The notes beneath the pieces were generated by a model. It was not told the DNA's origin and did not search any database. It saw nothing but the letters and a program-made list of their open reading frames with translations. The translations under genes and the position numbers were made by a program. Source: an uncultured Bacteroidales bacterium (GTDB lineage Bacteria > Bacteroidota > Bacteroidia > Bacteroidales > Bacteroidaceae). Taken from it: a stretch of DNA of 29,723 nt. This document shows positions 23,644-29,723 of the stretch, in pieces; position 1 is the stretch's first letter, and the number at the start of each line of letters is the position of its first letter. Location of the stretch: positions 1-29,723 of the forward strand of contig CALGJF010000018.1 in the NCBI GenBank assembly GCA_937914945.1. The letters are read 5' to 3'.

Positions 23644-25170
23644 TTATTCCAGATTCTTCTGCTCAAGCCCGTAGTTATATTTCTTGTCGGCCGCTTTGAG
23701 CAATAGCGAAATTATTACCGCTATCACACCAAAGAAGGCAAATATTGCCATGGGGGCAGTGTAATCGGTTGTGCCATTGACAGTGTTGCTCTGTATTACA
23801 TTACCAATGAGCACGGGTACCATTGAGAGGCCTATGTTCTGTATGTAGAATATAATTGCATATGCCGAGCCAAGCTGTTTCATGGGTATAATCTTGGGTA
23901 CCGAGGGCCACATTGCCGATGGAACAAGCGAGAATGCTATTCCAAGCAGTATCATCACAATAACAGCAAACCACCATACATTCATGATGGGCAGTGCAAA
24001 CAGTATGTGTACTACTGTGAGCAGTGCCGAGCCTATGAGCATGAGTGTCGCTCCCTTGCCCATTCGGTCATACATTGAACCAAAGATGGGGGTGAGCAGA
24101 ATGGTGCCAAATGGCAGCAGACCGGGGATTATACCGGCAAGGCTGGGGCTCACCTCGTATTTAATAATCATGAGGTTTGTGGCAAATTTAAGGAAGGGGA
24201 ATACAGCCGAGTAGAACATGAGGCAGAGCAGTGTAATGAGCCAGAATCCCCTGTTGCAGAAGATTACTTTAAGGTCGCTCATCTTGAACTGCTCTTCGCT
24301 ATTCTCGGTACCGGCAGCCATGCTTTGCGATGCATCTAATTTCTTGTCCATCACGCAATATACAATGTACGACAGCATGCCGATGCACAATGTGGATGCT
24401 CCAATCATCACCGGTGCCGATACAATACCGAAGTGCTGTGCAAGGGGCAGTGCGAAGAATAGTGCGCACGCTGTTCCCACACGAGCAAGAGCCACCTGCA
24501 AGCCCATTGCAAGAGCAAGCTCGTGGCCGGTGAACCATTTTGCAATAACTTTAGTTACTGTGATGCCGGCAATCTCGCAACCCATGCCATAGATAGCAAA
24601 GCCCAAGCAGGCGATAGCCACCTGTGTGGGCAAGCCGAATATCACGCCCTCGAATCCGTTGTTCACTGCATACCATTTAATCATGGCACCGATGAACATG
24701 AGCGATGTGCTCATGAGTCCTGTAAAGCGTATTCCGCATCTGTCAAGGATTATACCGCCAAAGAACAGCATCAGCAGGAATACGTTAATGTAGCCGTATG
24801 CCCCCGAGAAAATTCCGTAGTCGTCGCTTCCCCAGCCAAGGCCGTCGATGGCCGATGTTACCTTTACAACCTCCTCTTGGGGTGTATTCTCCTTGTCGGT
24901 GTACTTAATGGTGTACTCGTTGCCCACCACGATATCTTCTGCCGAGGCTATCTCTTGTGTGCTCACCTTCATCAGCGAGTCGGCTGCAAGGTATGATCCG
25001 TTGTTAAAATATACGAGCTTGCCCTTTGTGGTGAGGGGTGCTTCGAGTGGCCCCATTACATCGGTAAAGAAGTAGGCCATCATCATTGTGAACGATACAA
25101 TGGCAAGCGCGCTCCAACGTGCTGCTGCCGAGTCGTTTAGCTTTTTCTGAATTTTTTGTGTTACAGTCAT
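23644..25170 (-). CDS. MFS transporter with periplasmic insert after TM1
   Basis: A 508-residue major facilitator protein. TM1 (about 19-37) is followed by an unusual soluble insert of about 75 residues (43-118, with the KYTDKENTPQEEVVKVTSAI segment). TM2-TM12 follow. MFS-type loop motifs are visible as GGIILDRCGIRFTG (about 138-151, the A-motif position) and FGSMYDRMGKGATLM in the second half. The substrate is unknown. Insert-bearing MFS proteins of this shape occur across Bacteroidales. No promoter box is clear; the repeat element lies just upstream. Confidence 0.85.
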   Translation of the reverse strand: MTVTQKIQKKLNDSAAARWSALAIVSFTMMMAYFFTDVMGPLEAPLTTKGKLVYFNNGSYLAADSLMKVSTQEIASAEDIVVGNEYTIKYTDKENTPQEEVVKVTSAIDGLGWGSDDYGIFSGAYGYINVFLLMLFFGGIILDRCGIRFTGLMSTSLMFIGAMIKWYAVNNGFEGVIFGLPTQVAIACLGFAIYGMGCEIAGITVTKVIAKWFTGHELALAMGLQVALARVGTACALFFALPLAQHFGIVSAPVMIGASTLCIGMLSYIVYCVMDKKLDASQSMAAGTENSEEQFKMSDLKVIFCNRGFWLITLLCLMFYSAVFPFLKFATNLMIIKYEVSPSLAGIIPGLLPFGTILLTPIFGSMYDRMGKGATLMLIGSALLTVVHILFALPIMNVWWFAVIVMILLGIAFSLVPSAMWPSVPKIIPMKQLGSAYAIIFYIQNIGLSMVPVLIGNVIQSNTVNGTTDYTAPMAIFAFFGVIAVIISLLLKAADKKYNYGLEQKNLE

Positions 25171-25223
25171 TTGTATATGTTTTTATTTATATGTTATTTT
25201 ATATTTGCCTAAATTGTTTGTCT

Positions 25224-25500
25224 TGTTTGTCATTCTGACGCCTGCAAGGAGGAAGAATCTCCGTTTGTCATATCGAACGTATGTGAGATATCCCGTTTGT
25301 TCTTTTTTAGATTCCTCGTCGCTTTGCCTTTGGCGAACTTGCTTTCGCTCGCTATAATTGAAAATAAATTTTCACTCGCTCGTTTAATCGCAACTTTGTC
25401 TCCGTCGGAATGACAAAACTCTGTGTTTGTCATTCTGACGCCTGCAAGGAGGAAGAATCTCCGTTTGTCATATCGAACGTATGTGAGATATCTCGTTTAT
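25224..25500. repeat. intergenic repeat element with inverted ends plus a second half copy
   Basis: A 69-base segment at 25224-25292 is repeated exactly at 25424-25492, 200 bases later; similarity extends to about 25500 with two mismatches. The first copy starts a unit closed by an inverted repeat: TTTGTCATTCTGACG (25226-25240) and CGTCGGAATGACAAA (25403-25417), 14 of 15 bases matching. Between them lie short GC-skewed motifs around GCGAACTTGCTTTCGCTCGC. No transposase or good ORF is present. This looks like a MITE-like or REP-like family. It fills nearly all of the 340-base gap between the MFS and S9 genes. Confidence 0.8.
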
Positions 25501-25510
25501 TTTATTTTAC

Positions 25511-27637
25511 CTATTTCTTCAACCACTTATCCAGCCATGCAAAGTATGTGCGTTGCCACAAAATGCCGTTCTGTGGTTTCAGTACCCAGTGATTCTCGTC
25601 GGGGAAAAGAAGCAACTGCGCAGGCACGCCCTTGAGCTTGGCTGCGTTGAAGGCTGCCATCGACTGCGACGAAAGTATGCGGTAGTCGCGGTCTCCGTGA
25701 ATGAGCAGGATGGGGGTGTCCCAATTCTCCACAAACTTGTGGGGCGAGTTGGCAAATGACTTTTGCACCTGTGCGCTCTTTTCATAGGGCGCACCGCCCA
25801 AGTCCCAATTGGTGAACCAGCTCTCCTCGGTCTCAAAGTATTGCTGTTCCATGTTAAAGAATCCATCGTGTGCAATGAATGCCTTGAAGCGTTTGTTGTG
25901 GTGTCCCATCATCCACATTGCTGTGTAGCCGCCGAAGCTGGCACCCACGCAACCGAGGCGGTCGCTATCGACATAATCTTCGCTGGCAATGTCGTCGATA
26001 GCCGCAAAGAGGTCCTTCATGCAGGCACCGCCATAGTCGCCGCTAATCTGTTCGTTCCACTCGGAGCCGAAGCCGGGGAGGCCGCGGCGGTTGGTGGCTA
26101 TTACAATGTAGCCGTTGGCTGCCATTATTTGCATATTCCAGCGGTAGCTCCAGAATTGGCTCACGGGCGACTGCGGGCCACCGTTGCAGAATAACAGGGT
26201 GGGGTATTTTTTGCTTGCATCGAAGTGTGGGGGGTATATTACCCACGAGTGCAGGTCCTTGCCGTCGAAGGTCTTGCACCAACGTGCTTCCACCTTACCT
26301 GTTGCAATCTGTGAAAGTATATGCTCGTTCTCGTTGGTGAGCCGGGTTATGCGCCCGTCTTTGTATATTGCATATATGTCGCTTGGTGCGCTCATGGAGC
26401 TGCGGTTGGCAAGCAGTGTGCCGGTGGGTGTGGTGGCTACCGATGTGTAGTCGTAATCGCCGTCGGTGAGCTTGGATAGTGTGCCCTCGGTGGTTACGTT
26501 ATATACCTGTGTGGTGCCGTGCCATGTGCCCACGAAATAGAGACTCTTGCTGTCGTTTGCCCAGCAGTAGGCATCTACATTGCTGTCGAATGTGGGGCGG
26601 CCCTGCTCATCGTCGGTGAGATAGCGTTGCTTGCCGGTAGCAATATCCATTATACACAGGCGGTTTCGGTCGCTCTCATAGCCGTCGCGTTTCATGCTGA
26701 GCCATGCGAGGTGTGTACCGTCGGGCGAGAATGTGGGTGTGGTATCATATCCGTAGTTGGCTGTCTCGCTGTTGAGCTTGCACAGATTTTTTGTTGTGCC
26801 GTCCTCGGTGTTATAGAGAAAAATATCGGTATCGGTGCTCAGTGTATATGCAATACCGGTCTTTTTAATGCAAGAGTATGCAATCTGTTTAGAGTCGGCA
26901 CTCCAAGCGAGTTGTTCTGTGCCACCAAAGGGGCGGTTGGGGCAGTCGTAAGCGGTGCCCTCGAGCAGGTCTTTGCCCTCGTCTATGCTGTTGCCGTCGA
27001 ATGTGGCTATAAAGGGGTGGGGTGCATCGGTTATCCACTCGTCCCAATGTTTATACATAAGGTCGTTAATAATTATACCTTTTGATAATGGCAGGTCGGG
27101 GTGCAGGTCGGCGGTGCTATCCTTTATCTTTACACGTTTTATGAGAATAACTTTTGTTTCACAGGGCGAAAAGAGGAATCCCTCTATGTCGCTGCTGCTG
27201 TTGGTGAGCTGCTTTCGCCCGCTGCCGTCGGGGTTCATCAGCCACACTTGGTTGCTGCCGCCCTCGTTGGATAGAAAGGCAATTTTGCTGCCGCCTTTTA
27301 TCCATGTTGCGCCTGTTTCGTTGGCTGCGGTGGTGGTGAGCAGTGTTTTATTGCCGCCGTCGGCATCCATTATGTTTATGGTGTGGTGGCTTTTGTTCTG
27401 CTCCACGCTGTAATAGCTTATGCCATAGATTATCTTGTTGCCATCGGGCGACACTGTGGGATTGCCCACACGGCCCATGGCCCACAGAGCCTCGGGTGTC
27501 ATGAGCCCTCCCTCTATTTTTATATCCTTCTTGCCTATTATCTCTGCAGAATTATCGTTACTGCCCGTACTGTCGCACCCTGCAAGTATCATTCCCGATA
27601 GTGCCATTGCTGTCATAATTGTTACTCCTTTATTCAT
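25511..27637 (-). CDS. S9 family prolyl-oligopeptidase/dipeptidyl-peptidase lipoprotein
   Basis: A 708-residue peptidase. Residues 1-20 are a lipoprotein signal with lipobox ILAGC and Cys21. The N-terminal half (about 45-430) has repeated TolB/WD-like beta-propeller blades (PTVSPDGNKIIYG, PTFSPDGTHLAWLS, AYCWANDSKSLYFVG). The C-terminal alpha/beta-hydrolase has the nucleophile GASFGGYT (Ser567), the acid in HGDRDYRI (Asp651) and the base in DENHWV (His683). It is probably a DPP5/DPP4-like exopeptidase anchored in the outer or inner membrane and used for peptide feeding. A good promoter lies upstream. Confidence 0.92.
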   Translation of the reverse strand: MNKGVTIMTAMALSGMILAGCDSTGSNDNSAEIIGKKDIKIEGGLMTPEALWAMGRVGNPTVSPDGNKIIYGISYYSVEQNKSHHTINIMDADGGNKTLLTTTAANETGATWIKGGSKIAFLSNEGGSNQVWLMNPDGSGRKQLTNSSSDIEGFLFSPCETKVILIKRVKIKDSTADLHPDLPLSKGIIINDLMYKHWDEWITDAPHPFIATFDGNSIDEGKDLLEGTAYDCPNRPFGGTEQLAWSADSKQIAYSCIKKTGIAYTLSTDTDIFLYNTEDGTTKNLCKLNSETANYGYDTTPTFSPDGTHLAWLSMKRDGYESDRNRLCIMDIATGKQRYLTDDEQGRPTFDSNVDAYCWANDSKSLYFVGTWHGTTQVYNVTTEGTLSKLTDGDYDYTSVATTPTGTLLANRSSMSAPSDIYAIYKDGRITRLTNENEHILSQIATGKVEARWCKTFDGKDLHSWVIYPPHFDASKKYPTLLFCNGGPQSPVSQFWSYRWNMQIMAANGYIVIATNRRGLPGFGSEWNEQISGDYGGACMKDLFAAIDDIASEDYVDSDRLGCVGASFGGYTAMWMMGHHNKRFKAFIAHDGFFNMEQQYFETEESWFTNWDLGGAPYEKSAQVQKSFANSPHKFVENWDTPILLIHGDRDYRILSSQSMAAFNAAKLKGVPAQLLLFPDENHWVLKPQNGILWQRTYFAWLDKWLKK

Positions 27638-27708
27638 ATAGCTTTGTGTTTGTAGTTTTGTTTTTGTATTAAAACTGCATATTTTATACAGTTGTGCCTA
27701 TAATTTAG

Positions 27709-27739
27709 CAAATTTAGTAATAAATATTCTTTTGCGCAA
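27709..27739 (-). promoter_or_regulatory. promoter of the S9 peptidase gene
   Basis: On the minus strand TTG (27739-27737) is followed after 20 bases by TAAATTTG (27716-27709), matching TAnnTTTG. The start codon is 71 bases downstream. Confidence 0.65.
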
Positions 27740-27917
27740 TAGGAAACGAACAATATTGAGAATAGGCTAAATTAATGGTGCAAAAACATTTTACTTTTTA
27801 GTTAAAAAACAAAAAAATCAATCATTATGCTAAAATTCTCCAATTTAACATTTGCAGATAAGGAATCATTTTAACATTTTTGCACTGCTAGGCAAGAGCA
27901 AAGATAACAGAGCAAAA

Positions 27918-27945
27918 GGCCGTCAGGCCGTGGGGCGTTAGCCCC
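27918..27945. promoter_or_regulatory. two consecutive small GC hairpins
   Basis: GGCC-GTCA-GGCC (27918-27929) is followed after two bases by GGGGC-GTTA-GCCCC (27932-27945). Both have 4-base loops of the form GTNA, and they stand out in an AT-rich background. They may act as a terminator or attenuator for transcripts entering the small-protein genes, or as a stable RNA cap. Confidence 0.5.
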
Positions 27946-27950
27946 CCTTA

Positions 27951-28000
27951 ATTACCCTTAGTAGCCTTTAGTAACCCTTAATAATCTTTATTAGCCATTA
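27951..28000 (+). repeat. tandem array of five degenerate 10-bp units
   Basis: ATTACCCTTA, GTAGCCTTTA, GTAACCCTTA, ATAATCTTTA and TTAGCCATTA follow one another without gaps, every unit ending in TTA. The array ends 3 bases before the first small ORF. The period equals roughly one DNA turn. Confidence 0.75.
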
Positions 28001-28003
28001 TAA

Positions 28004-28201
28004 ATGAAAAACAATAACCAACCAATGAAACAGAAAAACACAAAAAAAGAATTTTACACAGCGCCCGTAATGACGCTGATGGAGATAGAGACATTGCAGA
28101 TATTGGCAGGTTCCTTTACAGGTAATGCACCGGATAGCGACGATAGCGAGTTCGGTGCACCGGTACAGCGTCGCGGCCAATGGGGCGATTTATGGAAATA
28201 A
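28004..28201 (+). CDS. 65-residue small protein with C-terminal WGDLW motif
   Basis: The ORF begins MKNNNQPMKQKNTKKEFYTA; an alternative ATG at 28025 would give 58 residues. It has a basic N-terminus, a conserved-looking YTAPVMTLMEIETLQILAGS segment, an acidic middle (DSDDSEFGAP) and a basic-aromatic tail QRRGQWGDLWK. No classical signal peptide or membrane helix is present. The N-terminal pattern, basic start then Y-x-A-P and L-x-x-S, resembles many short uncharacterised Bacteroidales proteins that I recall; a leader-type cleavage after AGS is possible but unproven. It overlaps the next mini-ORF by 10 bases and lies upstream of a surface lipoprotein. Confidence 0.7.
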   Translation: MKNNNQPMKQKNTKKEFYTAPVMTLMEIETLQILAGSFTGNAPDSDDSEFGAPVQRRGQWGDLWK

Positions 28202-28323
28202 ATCGCACTATCAACAACACGAGCAGTGATAGGTCGCACGAAGAATGGATGAAATTCATTCCGTGCGGGTCACGTTCAGCAAGTGTTGTTAATTGGGGCG
28301 ACCTTTGGGAAACTGAAAACTGA
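28192..28323 (+). CDS. 43-residue mini-ORF with second WGDLW motif (possible decayed copy)
   Basis: ATG at 28192 lies inside the last codons of the previous ORF in another frame and runs to TGA at 28321-28323. The product begins MEINRTINNTSSDRSHEEWM and ends SVVNWGDLWETEN. The tail repeats the upstream WGDLW motif, and the DNA around the two motifs is similar (GGGGCGA-TTATGGAAA versus GGGGCGACCTTTGGGAAA). The middle is low-complexity and not recognisable. It may be a real coupled small gene, a product of frameshifting from ORF1, or a degenerate duplication. Its last codons lie in the 7-bp array. Confidence 0.45.
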   Translation: MEINRTINNTSSDRSHEEWMKFIPCGSRSASVVNWGDLWETEN

Positions 28324-28354
28324 AAACTGAAAGGTAAAAACTGAAAACTGAAAA
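28313..28354 (+). repeat. tandem array of six 7-bp units before the lipoprotein start
   Basis: CTGAAAA, CTGAAAA, CTGAAAG, GTAAAAA, CTGAAAA, CTGAAAA fill 28313-28354 without gaps. The array starts inside the end of the second mini-ORF and finishes 6 bases before the lipoprotein ATG. Changes in unit number would alter the leader just ahead of the start codon. The motif resembles heptamer repeats I recall from Bacteroides intergenic regions. Confidence 0.85.
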
Positions 28355-28360
28355 TAATAT

Positions 28361-29723
28361 ATGAATAAATTAGAGCATAAAATTTGGAATTGGATAAAGC
28401 TTTCCGCTTTAACCTTTCCCCTTTTCGTTTTCGTTGCTTGCAACGACAACGACGACATCGTGCCCGACACACCCGATGCTCCTACCGAGGGCTATCACCT
28501 GACCTTTGACGGAGGTGTGGGCATTGAGACTGGTACCCGTGCTGTCTGGAATGACGATAATGGTTCGGGCAACCTGATTTTCCAGTGGGACTATACTCCT
28601 GAGGGTACAGAGGATTATGAGATGGTGATGGCAATTGTGGGAGGTGAACTTGTCAAGAGCATTGAAGGGAACTACCACACCTACGCCAGCATCCATAGGC
28701 TCAGTGAACACTCCGACGATGCTCACTGGGCAACATTCAAGACCATAGAGACGTACCCATATGATATAACTGGCGGTAAGTATGAGGGCTTTGATGTCCT
28801 TGCTGTCGCTCCTATCTGCGAAGCGAACGGTGCTTCAATTGTGAGTCATGACATTATCTTCGATGCCACAATGCTAATGCCTGCTACATTTACACAGGTT
28901 GCCGATCAAGAGCCCGACTTCCTGCGCAACTATATGTATATGTATGCCTACGAAATGATTGACGACAATAGGGCAACGCTCCGGTTCAAGCATATCCCTG
29001 CCACCTTCCGCTTCATCATTACCAACAAGCGGCCAACGGAGGCAACCATCAAGAGTGTTCAGGTGTCGCAGACAGATGCTGCATTGCCTGTAGCCTCCAA
29101 GTGGGTAAGTATCGATTTTCAAGGAAATCTTTCTTTCAGTCGAAGCACTCATGCCGCGATTTCAACGCAGTTGGGTGAAAATGGTACCACTGTGCAGAAA
29201 GATGCCAAGTACACAGCGTATGCACTTGCCTTGCCACTTGCCGACAATAACGCCTTCGAGGACAAGAAAATACAATTCACCATCGAGGCATTGGGCCCGG
29301 ACAACGAACACCTTTCTTTCGAGCTGGATGCAGACAAATTGGCCGCTGCCAATCCGAACAATGAGTATAACTGGGTCGGCGGCAAGTCCTACACCATCCG
29401 TATGAGCCTGAACGATGTGCTTACCTTTGAAGGCATCACCGTGGACGACTGGAACGAGCAAGAGATAGTGGGCGGCGAGGCTGTCGAGTGGGTGAACGGC
29501 TTCAGCGAGACAGGCGATTATGAGCCTGCACAACTGAACGCCAGCGGCTACTACGAGATAGCGAACGGCGGCAACCTCTTCTGGTTTGCCAACCACGTCA
29601 ACACCGCTGACAGGACCGCCAATGCAGTCCTCACGGCAGACATCGACCTTGAAGGCAGACCGTGGACACCTATCGGCTCCACAGGCGAGGAGAACAATAA
29701 CTTCCGCGGAGTCTTTGACGGAC
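28361..29723 (+). CDS. fimbrillin-like lipoprotein with GLUG-type C-terminal repeats (3' end outside window)
   Basis: An open frame of 454 codons continues past the window edge. Residues 1-26 are a signal peptide with lipobox FVFVAC (Cys27), followed by acidic NDNDD, typical of outer-surface lipoproteins in Bacteroidetes. Residues about 45-380 look like a fimbrillin (FimA/Mfa-like) beta-sandwich: TFDGGVGIETGTRA, NLIFQWDYTPEG, RATLRFKHIPATFRFII, YALALPLADNN, GGKSYTIRMSLNDV. From about residue 397, GYYEIANGGNLFWFANHVN, then ADIDLEGRPWTPIG and NNFRGVFDG are the start of a GLUG-type repeat region found in large adhesins. Codons favour C-ending forms (GAC, AAC, TTC) more than the upstream genes, a mild sign of transfer or high expression. 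It would be anchored to the outer membrane as an adhesin or pilus-related protein. Confidence 0.8.
   Translation, partial: MNKLEHKIWNWIKLSALTFPLFVFVACNDNDDIVPDTPDAPTEGYHLTFDGGVGIETGTRAVWNDDNGSGNLIFQWDYTPEGTEDYEMVMAIVGGELVKSIEGNYHTYASIHRLSEHSDDAHWATFKTIETYPYDITGGKYEGFDVLAVAPICEANGASIVSHDIIFDATMLMPATFTQVADQEPDFLRNYMYMYAYEMIDDNRATLRFKHIPATFRFIITNKRPTEATIKSVQVSQTDAALPVASKWVSIDFQGNLSFSRSTHAAISTQLGENGTTVQKDAKYTAYALALPLADNNAFEDKKIQFTIEALGPDNEHLSFELDADKLAAANPNNEYNWVGGKSYTIRMSLNDVLTFEGITVDDWNEQEIVGGEAVEWVNGFSETGDYEPAQLNASGYYEIANGGNLFWFANHVNTADRTANAVLTADIDLEGRPWTPIGSTGEENNNFRGVFDG

Larger units (their letters stand above)
27638..28003. other. AT-rich divergent intergenic region
   Basis: This 366-base gap separates the minus-strand S9 gene from the plus-strand small-protein genes. 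It contains the S9 promoter, long A/T tracts, two small GC-rich hairpins and a 10-bp tandem array. I see no gene in it. TTTTTAGTTAAAAA near 27796-27809 is a short palindrome that could bind a regulator. Confidence 0.6.

Noticed and set aside
25224..25500. Possible CRISPR array
   Set aside because: There are only two long repeat copies, the spacing is a single 131-base gap, and no cas genes are nearby.
25763..27085. Several plus-strand frames across the S9 peptidase
   Set aside because: They are antisense to a gene with an intact Ser-Asp-His triad and lipobox and show no family motifs.
28116..28472. 118-codon minus-strand frame over the mini-ORFs and lipoprotein start
   Set aside because: Its sequence is driven by the antisense of the 7-bp array (FSVFTFQFSV-like repeats) and by the lipoprotein signal region; no protein features.

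Overview
The window looks like the chromosome of a gut-type member of the order Bacteroidales. The evidence is a set of genes and gene orders typical of that order: gldE followed by a phosphopantetheinyl transferase; HU, then a tiny COX24-type basic protein, then RNase G; TsaC, ClC, Fmt; DUF4924, DUF308 and DUF4153 proteins; and a C69 dipeptidase. Several genes are also preceded by the Bacteroidota promoter -7 element TAnnTTTG, sometimes with a TTTG/TTG element about 20 bases upstream. Shine-Dalgarno sequences are mostly absent, as is usual in this phylum. I cannot name the genus.

Layout. 1-200: minus-strand tRNA genes (a tRNA-Ser(GCT) and the 5' end of another tRNA, probably Glu) with a good promoter. 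259-3344: a minus-strand operon of three glycosyltransferases (one GT4-like, two GT2), probably for a surface polysaccharide. 3584-6917: an M23 metallopeptidase and a C69 dipeptidase, both exported. 7069-8808: a phosphohexomutase. 8886-11013: minus-strand HU, COX24/mS38-like mini-protein and RNase G. 11338-14347: ssb, gldE, PPTase and a DUF308 membrane protein. 14543-20827: a tightly packed operon of a LysE-type exporter, DUF4924, prfC, tsaC, a CBS-domain ClC and fmt, closed by a strong hairpin. 21003-23572: an ECF sigma factor, an unannotated-size 57-codon gene between two near-perfect hairpins, and a DUF4153 membrane protein. 23644-27637: minus-strand MFS transporter and an S9 peptidase lipoprotein, separated by an intergenic repeat element with inverted ends and a second half copy exactly 200 bases away. 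27638-29723: a long AT-rich leader, two stacked hairpins, a 10-bp tandem array, two overlapping mini-ORFs that both carry a C-terminal WGDLW motif, a 7-bp tandem array, and the start of a large fimbrillin-like lipoprotein that leaves the window.

Most of the window is conserved housekeeping and envelope gene content. The least explained part is the right end. A surface lipoprotein gene is preceded by two different short tandem arrays and two small proteins with the same unusual tail. This could be a tunable or phase-variable surface locus, or a family of small secreted/processed peptides. The other items worth attention are the three genes shorter than 60 codons (29, 57 and 43 codons), the repeat element at 25.2-25.5 kb, a PPTase lacking its usual catalytic-motif lysine, and a ClC with valine at the internal proton-glutamate position.
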